DNA of 64,000 nt from JAOUEA01 sp040882605 (GCA_040882605.1 JBBEAY010000067.1:1-64000), one strand, 5' to 3'; numbered from the stretch's first letter, positions 23,831 through 31,299 are shown. A program made the numbers and translations. Notes: a model not told the origin generated them from the sequence alone.

Positions 23831-24042
23831 GGTGCGCCACCTTCAAGCACGCGGACGCTGGGCCCAGCATGGTGGCCGGAAGGCATGGTCCGGCCCGTCT
23901 TGATCCACTGATGACCCGGATGGGCCGGGCCCCACATCACTTCGTCGGTCCCATACTCCGGGCACTTGGCAACTATGTTTGTGGTTCCACTCTTCGCCTC
24001 GAACGTTGGCACCATCCGCTTTCCACAACGGCACTGTTCCAT
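23827..24042 (-). CDS. Small CxC protein
   Basis: 71 residues from MEQCRCGKRMVPTFEAKSGT, with CRCGKR and a later KCPEYG as possible metal ligands, then WGPAHPGHQWIKTGR. AAAGGAG lies 7 nt before ATG 24042. First gene of the coupled run that continues to the HNH gene. Unknown function. Confidence 0.55.
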   Translation of the reverse strand: MEQCRCGKRMVPTFEAKSGTTNIVAKCPEYGTDEVMWGPAHPGHQWIKTGRTMPSGHHAGPSVRVLEGGAP

Positions 24043-24089
24043 TGTCTTGCTCCTTTGTTTCGATCCTGGCCGCTCCGGGTTGGCTTGGC

Positions 24090-24113
24090 CCTCGGGTCCT
24101 TCGGACCCCGAGG
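24090..24113 (-). terminator. Hairpin between the ATPase gene and the small-protein run
   Basis: CCTCGGG/CCCGAGG stem extended by three pairs beyond a one-base bulge, loop TTC. It lies just downstream of the ATPase gene and may attenuate transcription into the next genes. Confidence 0.4.
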
Positions 24114-24196
24114 ACAAGCCGCCAACCACTACGGCATGTGGCGCGTTTATGCAGGCCAAAGTAGGAATCCGCCTTGGCCCGTGGGTTGGCCTGGCG

Positions 24197-25462
24197 CTAG
24201 GTTGCGATCACAACCCAACGGTTGTTCTCGCGCACGATCCCGCCGACCTCGCCACGGTCCCCCTGCTCGCGGAGAATGGCGGTGGCTGCTTTTACGCGGT
24301 CAGATGAGATGCCCGCAAGCTTCCGGATCGGACCCGACGTCTGGGCAACCTCGTTGCGGATGAGGCCGCGAACCTTCACAACGTCATGGTCCAACTGCGC
24401 CTGCGTATCGGCGGCCTTGGCAGCGGCCTTCTCCTCGGCGATCGCGTGAGGCGAAAGCAGTTGCGGCCCATCCGGACCCCAGCGAAGCTCGGCCGCGATG
24501 CCATAGCGTTGTGGCGGCGCACATTGCGGGAGAACCATCGCCGGCCGATCCTTCTCCACCGTGATCGTGGATCGCGACGTGCCGCCGGGACCGGCGCCGA
24601 CCTGAAGGTCGAACCGGTAGGCCGCACCGTCGATGCCCGAGGTCTTGTGCTGCGATCCCAACTGTGTTGGGCGGCCACCGTCCTTGCCGCCGGCCTTGGC
24701 CTCATGGTCCAGGACGATGCGGGTCAGGCCGCGAATCTTGAACCGAAGAAGCTCCCGCTGGAAGCGCGCCACATCGGTGGCGGAGTTCACGTCCATGCCG
24801 TGAAGTGCCATCGCTTCTGTCATCCCGTCGATCACCCAGAGGGTTGGCCGGAACGCCTGGCCAACTGCGGACACGTCGATGCGGCCCGATCGCGCGCCTT
24901 GCCCGAAGAACGGCTCTTCCGGGCGCACGTAAAGAAGATGCTGGCGAACGGCATCGGGCGGCACGTGATGATCGTTCACCAGCCAGCTAACGATGGTGAA
25001 CCGATCATCTTCGAAGTCCATATAGAACACGGCCTCGCCACGGCGAAGGAACTCCGCCACGGTCATCAAGGCCGCGACGGTCTTCATCGAACCGTTCGCG
25101 CCGAAGAAGGTGTGCGCCTTGCCGGCGTAAACAAGCGCGCGGCCATCCACCCGAACCAGGTGCTCCGCCTCGGGTAGCGTGCGGCCGTCGAGGGCATCTT
25201 CCAGGTTCTCCGGGAACCAGGATGATCGCCGGTACCCCGAGTTCTTGGCCGCGTAACGGGCGAGTGAATCTTCGACCCAGTCCATCCGTGAGGCGGTATC
25301 GCCGTACGCCTCAGCGGTGATCTGATTCCAGGCGGCGGCGTTCGCCGCGGCCTCTTCCTCCACCGCGGCGTCGAGCTCCGCCTGCAACGGATCAGTAGTT
25401 GGCGAATCGCCAGCGCCGGACTTCGGCACTGGCGTCCTTTGTTGCTTGCCACTTGCAGCCAT
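24197..25462 (-). CDS. RecA/RepA-like AAA ATPase (helicase or replication protein)
   Basis: 421 residues from MAASGKQQRTPVPKSGAG. A P-loop GANGSMKT at residues 121-128 follows GKAHTFF; AVFYMDFEDDRFTI gives the acidic beta-strand after it, FRPTLWVIDGMTEAMALHG the Walker B strand, and LTRIVLDHEAKAG the sensor region. This layout matches hexameric RepA/DnaB-fold ATPases (AAA_25) found in plasmids and phage-like islands. A C-terminal winged-helix-like segment (LIRNEVAQTSGPIRKLAGIS) follows. GGAAGGAG precedes the ATG. Likely drives replication or unwinding of the excised element. The P-loop with Asn/Met before Lys is unusual. Confidence 0.75.
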   Translation of the reverse strand: MAASGKQQRTPVPKSGAGDSPTTDPLQAELDAAVEEEAAANAAAWNQITAEAYGDTASRMDWVEDSLARYAAKNSGYRRSSWFPENLEDALDGRTLPEAEHLVRVDGRALVYAGKAHTFFGANGSMKTVAALMTVAEFLRRGEAVFYMDFEDDRFTIVSWLVNDHHVPPDAVRQHLLYVRPEEPFFGQGARSGRIDVSAVGQAFRPTLWVIDGMTEAMALHGMDVNSATDVARFQRELLRFKIRGLTRIVLDHEAKAGGKDGGRPTQLGSQHKTSGIDGAAYRFDLQVGAGPGGTSRSTITVEKDRPAMVLPQCAPPQRYGIAAELRWGPDGPQLLSPHAIAEEKAAAKAADTQAQLDHDVVKVRGLIRNEVAQTSGPIRKLAGISSDRVKAATAILREQGDRGEVGGIVRENNRWVVIAT

Positions 25463-25592
25463 GATCGGCTCCTTCCATGTTGCGCCAGTTGCTTCCGTCC
25501 GGCCGGCCCGTTCGTGGAGGCCGAACCCCGGCGAAGGGGCCCGGCCCACCCACGAGTGGTAGACCTGGCGCGGTCTGGAAGCGTGCGACAGC

Positions 25593-25800
25593 GTTGTCGC
25601 GGTTGCGGTTCCGGACGGCCGCCGCCGATCCGGTTCCTCGTCACGTCGATGCCCGCCGCGATGGCGGGCGTTCCTGCTTATAGCGCGCGCTGCCAGACGC
25701 TTCGTGCGGCCCGCGGGATGATCAGCGTTTCCTGTTATTAGCGGCGGTTGCCAGACGGCCGGCGATCCGCGGCCTCGTCATTGGCGGCGGCTGGGAGACG
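25593..25800. repeat. Imperfect repeats in the 438-bp gap upstream of the ATPase gene
   Basis: The interval 25463-25900 holds no credible gene. It contains degenerate direct repeats: GCGTT-CCTG-TTAT--GCG-GCG-TGCCAGACG at 25668-25699 and 25725-25757 (start spacing 57 bp), a third partial copy at 25777-25800 (TCATTGGCGGCGGCTGGGAG), and GACGGCC...GATCCG...CCTCGTCA at 25614-25643 repeated at 25754-25780. Next to a replication-type ATPase these are candidate iterons or an origin, but they could also be decayed sequence. Confidence 0.4.
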
Positions 25801-25900
25801 CAACGCTCGCGGCGCGCACACAATCCGGACGCAGGCGGGTAGCGCGGCGGAGTGATCGTGGGCCCGGCCGCCCGTATCCGGGAGACCGGGCCCGGATCAC

Positions 25901-26140
25901 CTATCGCCAGTCGCAACCTTCGTCATGCTCCCGAAAGTGGATGGCGACCCGTCGCGCGGCTGCCCGCACGCTGATCTCGTTGCCGAGCGCGCCGATGGCC
26001 TTCAATAACCGTGCGATCAACATGTAGGTCGCGCCCGACCTCCGGTGCGCCTCGATGGCGTCTCGCTCCGAGTGCGCGCAGATGACGCACTCTGGCTCGG
26101 CCATCACGGCGGCGGCGGCCACTGCTGCGGCATATTCCAT
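25901..26140 (-). CDS. Small CxxC protein with HTH-like region
   Basis: 79 residues. Alanine-rich start MEYAAAVAAAAVMAE, then PECVICAHSERDAIEAHRRS (CxxC-x-H-S-x-R) and ISVRAAARRVAIHFREHDEGCDW, an arrangement seen in small actinophage regulators where the Cys/His cluster precedes a helix-turn-helix. AAGGAGG lies 4 nt before ATG 26140. It is the first gene of the leftward block, suggesting an early regulator. Confidence 0.55.
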   Translation of the reverse strand: MEYAAAVAAAAVMAEPECVICAHSERDAIEAHRRSGATYMLIARLLKAIGALGNEISVRAAARRVAIHFREHDEGCDWR

Positions 26141-26313
26141 GTTGCCTCCTTCCTTCCGCCCGAAGCGGGTTGTTCGCCCGGGCACGGGTGTGTAGGGCGC
26201 AAGGTTGACCGTCTTTGGGCACCACCGCAAGAGACTTGCGTTCCGCCTTACCGACGCCTATCAGCCGATGATCTGTCATGCGCCGGCGACTTCGCGCAGA
26301 CGACCTTGTCGCT

Positions 26314-26718
26314 ATGAACTGCGAAGGATGTCCGGAAGTCGCCGCGATGGCGCGGGAACTCGCCGTGCCGGTTGCGTGCGCGGAATGTGGGCGTGTGTGG
26401 CGCCCGGATCACGAAGGAGGATCACGTGAAGACGCTGACGCCCGAGGAACTGGACCGGCTGATGCCACAAGCCATCGGCTGGCTGGCGAAGATCGAACTG
26501 GTGAAGCGGTCGCTCACGCCTGCCAAGGCCCGGAAGTTGCAAGCCGCCATCGACGCGGGCGTGGCGAGCAAGCTGGCCGAGCCGGCCAGTTCGTGAACGC
26601 GGTGTGCCGACGTTGCGGCGATGACTGGCGCCAGCGTGTATCCCGCCAGCGTCCCTCATGCCCGGCGTGCGGTTCCTTCGATGTCGCGACGTGGACGGAT
26701 CAGGGGGAGCTGTTCTAA
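26314..26718 (+). CDS. Zinc-ribbon frame, possibly two short genes
   Basis: The frame from ATG 26314 starts MNCEGCPEVAAMARELAVPV and ACAECGR (two CxxC pairs), and ends NAVCRRCGDDWRQR ... PSCPACGSFDVATW (another two). The middle (26430-26590) overlaps a better-supported gene in another frame. The end may instead be an independent 41-residue zinc-ribbon protein starting at GTG 26593, which overlaps the stop of that gene by GTGA. I favour two short zinc-ribbon proteins or a decayed one. Confidence 0.4.
   Translation: MNCEGCPEVAAMARELAVPVACAECGRVWRPDHEGGSREDADARGTGPADATSHRLAGEDRTGEAVAHACQGPEVASRHRRGRGEQAGRAGQFVNAVCRRCGDDWRQRVSRQRPSCPACGSFDVATWTDQGELF
26426..26596 (+). CDS. 56-residue hypothetical protein
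   Basis: GTG 26426 with AAGGAGG five nt upstream. VKTLTPEELDRLMPQAIGWL ... KARKLQAAIDAGVASKLAEP; helical, strongly GC-biased third positions, so translated by composition. Its stop overlaps GTG 26593 of the following zinc-ribbon frame. Unknown function; last rightward gene before the right junction. Confidence 0.5.
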   Translation: MKTLTPEELDRLMPQAIGWLAKIELVKRSLTPAKARKLQAAIDAGVASKLAEPASS

Positions 26719-27674
26719 CCGATGACGCGCCAGAGCTGCCATCCACGGGCGTCAGGCCGGCTGTTCGGGACACCCTTCAGCTCGTGCTCGCCGGGGTCCT
26801 CGAAGACGAGGCCGCTGCCCGCGGTGAGGTCCTTCACCGTCTGCGAGACGAGCACTCCGTTTCGACCGGCGAGCGCCGCGACGCGTGCGCCGATGTGTAC
26901 GGCGATCCCGCGAACGTCATCGCCAGCAAGCTCCACTTCACCCGTGTGGCAGCCGGCACGGATGTCCAACCCGAGCTCCCTGACCGCCTCCACGATGGCC
27001 TCTGCGCATCGAACCGCCCGCGCGGGGCCATCGAAGGTAGCGAGAAGTCCATCGCCGGTCGTGTTCACGTAGCGCCCCCGGAACCGATCGATCTCTGCCT
27101 TCGCCTTCTCGTCGTGGGCCGCGAGCAGCTCCTTCCATCGGGCGTCGCCGAGCTCGACGGCCCGCTCGGTCGACCCCACGATGTCGGTGAACAGGACCGT
27201 GGCGAGCACGCGGTCGGCCTCCTCCGTTTCCCGCGAGCCCGTCACGAACGCAGCGACTTCAGCCAGGAGCGGTTCTTGGTCTCCTGCCCATGGAAAAGAG
27301 TCGATGCCGGGAAGCTCGACGAACCGCGCCCCGTCGATCCGATCGGCGAGGTCCCGGCCGCCCTCGATCAGGACGTCCTGATCGCCTGTTCGGTGCAGCA
27401 CGAGCGTCGGAACGTGGATCGCCGACAGCATGCCGCGCAGGTCGACCGCGGCCATCCATCGTGAGAATGTCGCTTCGGTCCCGGGACTGGCGCTCTGCCG
27501 AAGGAGTCGCGAGTACCAGCGGACGATCCGATCGTCGTTCGCCACCGAGGGCGCAAGCGTCCGGAGCCACCGGCGAGCGATCGCGTCCGTCCCCCAGAAG
27601 CTGTCGCGCTCGGCGGCCCACACGTCCATCGCCGACGGCTCGTACCCCCACGGATAGTCGGGGGCTTTCAGCAC
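26715..27674 (-). CDS. Hydrolase-cyclase gene 1, C-terminal part (class III cyclase domain)
   Basis: 319-residue open frame carrying the end of an alpha/beta-hydrolase domain (HVPTLVLHRTGDQDV, acid region) and a class III nucleotide cyclase domain: VLATVLFTDIVGSTERAVEL with the first metal Asp, NTTGDGLLATFDGPARAVRC with the second, and the GIAVHIGARVAALAG strand. Its natural start is in another frame (27698-28081); a base is missing near 27700-27712. The last 16 residues, NSRPDARGWQLWRVIG, come from the inserted element and mimic the native GVPDRWHLYRVAG end. Product would make cAMP or cGMP; activity of the broken gene is doubtful. Confidence 0.8.
   Translation of the reverse strand: MLKAPDYPWGYEPSAMDVWAAERDSFWGTDAIARRWLRTLAPSVANDDRIVRWYSRLLRQSASPGTEATFSRWMAAVDLRGMLSAIHVPTLVLHRTGDQDVLIEGGRDLADRIDGARFVELPGIDSFPWAGDQEPLLAEVAAFVTGSRETEEADRVLATVLFTDIVGSTERAVELGDARWKELLAAHDEKAKAEIDRFRGRYVNTTGDGLLATFDGPARAVRCAEAIVEAVRELGLDIRAGCHTGEVELAGDDVRGIAVHIGARVAALAGRNGVLVSQTVKDLTAGSGLVFEDPGEHELKGVPNSRPDARGWQLWRVIG
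26764..26770. other. attR candidate (TTCGGGA)
   Basis: Right junction of the element, within the cyclase coding sequence. Shares TCGGGA with the left junction. Bases 26715-26766, on the element side, supply a substitute C-terminus NSRPDARGWQLWRVIG for the interrupted cyclase. Confidence 0.6.
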
Positions 27675-27697
27675 CTTCGCCCGCGCCTGGTAGAGGA

Positions 27698-28081
27698 TCA
27701 GCGCGCGGTCCTGTCGGGGTTCGCGGCCGAGAAGACCGATGCGAGTGGTGCACCATCGTCGCCGTAGCCGAAGAGGATCGCCTGCTCCGAGGCTGCCGCT
27801 TCCATCACAGCGCGGACGTCATCCATCCGCACCTCGAGCGTGAAGAGATCGAGATCGACGGTCCGGTCCGAGAGACCGTTCCCTCGCTTATCGAAGAGCA
27901 GCAGCCGCGAGAACGAGGAGAGCCGCTCCAGGAAGCGGGCGCAGAGCGGATTCTCCCATTGCAGCTCGAGGTTCCAGATCCAGTCGTTGATGAAGACGAG
28001 ATCGACCGGCCCGTCACCGACGATCTGGTAGGCGATGTGGACGTCCCCGCTCTTCGCGAACCGGATCTCAGGGATGTCCAC
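27698..28081 (-). CDS. Hydrolase-cyclase gene 1, N-terminal part (frameshifted)
   Basis: Starts GTG 28081, one nt after the stop of the upstream cyclase gene. MDIPEIRFAKSGDVHIAYQI then DLVFINDWIWNLELQWENP, LLFDKRGNGLSDR and ILFGYGDDGAPLASVFSAAN. This is the N-terminal half of an alpha/beta hydrolase. The nucleophile elbow GxSxG reads GYGDDG, so the catalytic serine is absent. The frame ends at 27698 just after NPDRTAR; the other frame continues ALILYQARAKVLKAPD, showing a single-base loss (real or consensus error). Confidence 0.7.
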   Translation of the reverse strand: MDIPEIRFAKSGDVHIAYQIVGDGPVDLVFINDWIWNLELQWENPLCARFLERLSSFSRLLLFDKRGNGLSDRTVDLDLFTLEVRMDDVRAVMEAAASEQAILFGYGDDGAPLASVFSAANPDRTAR

Positions 28082-28082
28082 G

Positions 28083-29204
28083 TCAGGTCACCACCCGATA
28101 GAGGCGCCACCGGTCGGGCACGCCCTTGAGGTGTTGCTCGCCCGCTTCCTCGAACGAAAGACCAGATCCCGCGACCAGGTCCCTGACGGTCTGCGAGACG
28201 AGCACTTCCGACGCGCCGGCCAGCGCCCCGACGCGCGCGCCGATCACGACTGCCATGCCGCCGACCTTGCCGTCGATCGTCTCGACCTCGCCTGTGTGCA
28301 CGCCCGCCCGAACCTCGATGCCGAGCGGCGCGACCGCGGCGACGATCGCGCTTGCGCACCGCACGGCTCGAGCGGGCCCGTCGAACGTCGCGAAGAACCC
28401 GTCACCCGCGGTATCGACCTCGACCCCGCGGAACCGAGCGAGCTGTCCGCGCACGCGACGATGGTGGGTCTCGACGAGATCCTTCCACGCTCGATCGCCG
28501 AGCTCGACGGCCTTCTCGGTCGAGCCCACCACGTCGGTGAAGAGCACGGTGGCGAGGGCGCGGTCGAGTCCGGCTTCCATCTCGCCGAGCTCCACGACGA
28601 AGCGCTCCACCTCGTCGAGGATGTCGTCCTGCGGACCCACCCACGGGAAGTGCACGCCGCCCGGCAGCTCGACGAACGTGGCGCCGACGATGCGCTCGGC
28701 TGTGCGCCGGCTCTCCTCGATCGGGAAGTCGAGGTCGCCCGTCCTCGCGATCACGAGCGTCGGCACGTGGATCGATGCGAGGGCATGCGTGGCGTTGATC
28801 TGACGGTTCATGCGCTCGAGCGCGATCGCGGCGGATGGACTCGCCGATCGGCGCATGTACGAGGCGAGCCACGCGATCAGCCCCTCGTCATCTTCGAACC
28901 CGGGTGCTCCCCACGCCTTGATCTCGTGGTGGGCGAACTCCGGCGTGCCCCAGGAGCGCTCCATGCGCTCGAGGTACGCCGCATCATCTTCCTTGTACGC
29001 GGGCGACCTGATCGTGAAGTCGGCTGCGGTGCCGTAGAGCGCGAGCGCCACCGTGCGCTCCGGGTAGGTCGCGGCGAAGAGCATCGACATCGGGCCGCCT
29101 TCGGACACCCCGAACACCACCGCCCGCTCGGACCCGACGGCGTCCATCACCGCCCGCACGTCGTCCATGCGCGTCTCGAGGTTGGGCAGGCGGTCGTCGG
29201 GCAC
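28083..29204 (-). CDS. Hydrolase-cyclase gene 2, main part
   Basis: 373-residue frame with most of the hydrolase domain, including the intact elbow VVFGVSEGGPM, and the class III cyclase domain: LATVLFTDVVGSTEKAVELG, DTAGDGFFATFDGPARAVRC, GMAVVIGARVGALAG, ending LKGVPDRWRLYRVVT. The true start lies at 29427 in another frame; one extra C in GGGCCC near 29214-29222 breaks it. Fusion of an alpha/beta hydrolase to a cyclase is a known actinobacterial architecture, presumably with the hydrolase fold as a ligand sensor (inference). Confidence 0.82.
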   Translation of the reverse strand: MPDDRLPNLETRMDDVRAVMDAVGSERAVVFGVSEGGPMSMLFAATYPERTVALALYGTAADFTIRSPAYKEDDAAYLERMERSWGTPEFAHHEIKAWGAPGFEDDEGLIAWLASYMRRSASPSAAIALERMNRQINATHALASIHVPTLVIARTGDLDFPIEESRRTAERIVGATFVELPGGVHFPWVGPQDDILDEVERFVVELGEMEAGLDRALATVLFTDVVGSTEKAVELGDRAWKDLVETHHRRVRGQLARFRGVEVDTAGDGFFATFDGPARAVRCASAIVAAVAPLGIEVRAGVHTGEVETIDGKVGGMAVVIGARVGALAGASEVLVSQTVRDLVAGSGLSFEEAGEQHLKGVPDRWRLYRVVT

Positions 29205-29213
29205 GCGGTCGGA

Positions 29214-29427
29214 CAGGGCCCACGCCGCGCTTGTCGAACAGGATCAACCGCGAGAACCTGCTGAGGCGGTTGAGGAACCTCGCGAAATCGGGTTCCTCCC
29301 ACATCGCTTCGACGTTCGAGAGCCACCCCATCACGAAGACCATGTCGACCGGCCCCTCGCCGGCGACCTGGTAGGCGATGTGCACGCCGTCGGCGGTCTT
29401 CGCGTACCGGGTCTCAGGTATCGCCAC
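29214..29427 (-). CDS. Hydrolase-cyclase gene 2, N-terminal part (frameshifted)
   Basis: Starts GTG 29427 directly after the stop of gene 3. MAIPETRYAKTADGVHIAYQ, VDMVFVMGWLSNVEAMWEEP and RLILFDKRGVG are the hydrolase N-terminus. After DKRGVG the frame loses homology (it stays open to 28984); the neighbouring frame continues LSDRVPDDRLPNLETRMDDV. A one-base insertion explains this. Confidence 0.7.
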
Positions 29428-30444
29428 TTAGTCCACCACCCTGTACAGGTGCCAGCGGTCGGGGACACCTTTGAGCTCATGCTCCCCGGCGTCCTCGAAC
29501 GCGAGACCCGAGCCGGCCACGAGGTTCTTGACGGTGGAGGAAACGAGGACCTCCGAGGCCTGGCCCAGCGCGCCCACCCGCGCGCCGATCGTGACCCCTA
29601 ACCCGCCGACCTTGCCGTCGATCGTCTCGACCTCATCCGTGTGGACCCCGGCTCGGATCTCGAGTCCGATGGATCGCACTGCTCGAGAGATGGCGAGTGC
29701 ACACCTGGTCGCCGCCGCCGGGCCGTCGAAGGTCGCGAAGAAGCCGTCGCCTGCGGTATCCACCTCATGGCCGTCCGCGCGAGCGAGCTCCTCGCGAACG
29801 ATCGCGTGATGGGACTCGAGCAGCTGCTTCCATGCGGTGTCCCCGAGAGCAGCCGACCGTTCCGTCGACCCGACGATGTCGGTGAACAGGGTGGTCGCGA
29901 GCCGTCGCGACCGATCGGTCGGGGACACCTCGAGCCGCAGGAACGAGCGGAGGTGCTCGAAGAGAGGATCCTGCAGCCCGGCTTCCACGAAGTGGTCTTC
30001 GCCCGGCAGCTCGACGAACGCCGCGTCGGGGATCAGTCGGGCGACCGCCCTGCCCGCGTCGGCCGGGATGAACACGTCGTCGCGACGATGCAGCACCAGG
30101 GTCGGGGTCCGTACGGTCGGCAACACGTCTGCGACGTTCAGCTGCATCGAGATGCTGAACAGTGCGACGGCCGCCCGTGGGCTGGCCGCGGCCCTCTGCA
30201 CTTTGGCTCCGAACGCGATCGCAGTCTCGTCGTCCAACTGCGACGGGAAGGTCTCGTGCATGTCGTGCACGATGCTCTCTCGGCTTCCCCAGTGGTCGGC
30301 AGCCCACGCGAGCCATTCGTCCCATTCCTGTCTGTCGCCACCCCACGGGTGTTGAGGCGTCGCCACCATCGATGGACGCGAGCCGAACAACACGAGCTGG
30401 CGGATGCGTTCGGGGTGTGCGGCCGCGGTCAGCACGGCGGTCAT
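29428..30444 (-). CDS. Hydrolase-cyclase gene 3, main part
   Basis: 338-residue frame beginning MTAVLTAAAHPERIRQLVLF, i.e. right after the hydrolase nucleophile elbow, then the rest of the hydrolase domain and a class III cyclase domain (LATTLFTDIVGSTERSAALG, DTAGDGFFATFDGPAAATRC), ending LKGVPDRWHLYRVVD. The N-terminal portion is in another frame upstream. Comparison with gene 2 (FGVSEGGPM) shows about 14 nt missing, removing the GxSxG motif. First gene of the three-gene leftward array. Confidence 0.82.
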   Translation of the reverse strand: MTAVLTAAAHPERIRQLVLFGSRPSMVATPQHPWGGDRQEWDEWLAWAADHWGSRESIVHDMHETFPSQLDDETAIAFGAKVQRAAASPRAAVALFSISMQLNVADVLPTVRTPTLVLHRRDDVFIPADAGRAVARLIPDAAFVELPGEDHFVEAGLQDPLFEHLRSFLRLEVSPTDRSRRLATTLFTDIVGSTERSAALGDTAWKQLLESHHAIVREELARADGHEVDTAGDGFFATFDGPAAATRCALAISRAVRSIGLEIRAGVHTDEVETIDGKVGGLGVTIGARVGALGQASEVLVSSTVKNLVAGSGLAFEDAGEHELKGVPDRWHLYRVVD

Positions 30445-30445
30445 C

Positions 30446-30766
30446 GCGCCCGAAGAGCACCGTGTCGCGTGACCTGACCGTGTCGAGCACGCACATCAGG
30501 TCGTTCACTGAGACCTCGACCGGTGGAAGATCCTCGGGCGCGACACGGTCGGACAGACCGACCCCCCTGCGGTCGACCATGATTACTCTGCCGAGCTCAC
30601 CGAGCCGCCGACGGAATCCCGCGAACACCGGGTGTTCCCACATGACATCGAGCTGCGTCGCGTTGCCCGGCATGTACACGATGTCGTGACGGCCGTGCCC
30701 GAACACCTGATACGCGAGCGACACGCCGTCGGCGGCGGTCGCGTAGCGGGGCTCAGGCACCTCCAT
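30446..30766 (-). CDS. Hydrolase-cyclase gene 3, N-terminal part (frameshifted)
   Basis: ATG 30766 with GGGAGG upstream. MEVPEPRYATAADGVSLAYQ, IVYMPGNATQLDVMWEHP, VIMVDRRGVGLSDRVAPEDL and SRDTVLFG are clear hydrolase segments. The frame then departs from homology at the short deletion near 30445-30452 that also removes the nucleophile elbow. Confidence 0.7.
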
Positions 30767-30781
30767 CGGTCGCCTCCCGTT

Positions 30782-30809
30782 CAATAGGTTCGGGTCAATA
30801 GGTTCGGGC
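30782..30809. repeat. 14-bp perfect tandem duplication upstream of the cyclase array
   Basis: TCAATAGGTTCGGG occurs twice head to tail in the 122-bp region between the cyclase array and the divergent B12-binding gene. Could be a binding site or a small slippage duplication. Confidence 0.6.
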
Positions 30810-30874
30810 TTGCTCACCCACGGATAATCCGCCCGGGGCACCCTGCGCCGCAAGCCGAGACCCGGCGCCCTCGT

Positions 30875-30880
30875 TAGACT
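30875..30880 (+). promoter_or_regulatory. -10 box TAGACT
   Basis: TAGACT ends 8 nt before the ATG of the B12-binding subunit gene (30889). Confidence 0.5.
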
Positions 30881-30888
30881 CAGCCGCG

Positions 30889-31299
30889 ATGGCGGCGACC
30901 TATCGAATCGTAGTGGCGAAACCGGGGCTCGACGGCCACGACCGGGGGGCCAAGATCGTCGCGCGCGCCCTGCGCGACGCCGGGTTCGAGGTGATCTACA
31001 CGGGCCTGCACCAGACCGCCGAGCAGATCGTCGAGACCGCGATCCAGGAGGATGCCGACGCCGTGGGGCTCTCCAGCCATTCCGGCGCGCACATGACGTT
31101 GTTCCCGAAGGTCGTGACCCAGCTCCGCGAGCGGGGAGCAGGCGACATCCTGGTGTTCGGAGGCGGCGTCATCCCGGTCGACGACATCCCCATGCTGAAG
31201 GAAGCCGGGATCGCCGAGATCTTCACGCCCGGCGCGAACACGGGCGACATCGCCACCTGGCTGCGCGAGCACCTCGAGGATCCGTCCGCCGCGAGCTAG
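30889..31299 (+). CDS. Cobalamin-binding subunit of a methylmalonyl-CoA-type mutase
   Basis: 136 residues forming only the B12-binding domain: VVAKPGLDGHDRGAKIVARA carries the DxHxxG motif whose His ligates cobalt, followed by GLSSHSGAHMT and VFGGGVIPVDDIP. It is the small partner of a two-subunit mutase; a matching large subunit lacking this domain is encoded at 56605-58194. Immediately upstream of sucCD, consistent with delivery of succinyl-CoA to the TCA cycle. Other acyl-CoA mutases (isobutyryl-, ethylmalonyl-) are possible. Confidence 0.9.
   Translation: MAATYRIVVAKPGLDGHDRGAKIVARALRDAGFEVIYTGLHQTAEQIVETAIQEDADAVGLSSHSGAHMTLFPKVVTQLRERGAGDILVFGGGVIPVDDIPMLKEAGIAEIFTPGANTGDIATWLREHLEDPSAAS

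Larger units (their letters stand above)
17186..26766. mobile_element. 9.6-kb integrated element in the 3' end of a cyclase gene
   Basis: Bounded by a serine integrase at the left end and by the two halves of a cyclase 3' end. Content: integrase, two exported proteins (rightward), then a leftward block from about 26.1 to 20.0 kb containing a small CxxC protein, a RecA/RepA-like ATPase, zinc-finger proteins, HNH nuclease, a possible small terminase, two paralogous CxC proteins and an HD-domain protein. No capsid, portal, large terminase or conjugation genes were seen. Many starts have strong AAGGAG-type ribosome binding sites, unlike the leaderless host genes. A phage-derived or phage-satellite-like island is the best guess. 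Confidence 0.7.

Noticed and set aside
27700..30452. Programmed frameshifting in the cyclase array
   Set aside because: The three breaks are of different kinds and places (loss, gain, 14-nt deletion) with no shared slippery sequence or downstream structure.
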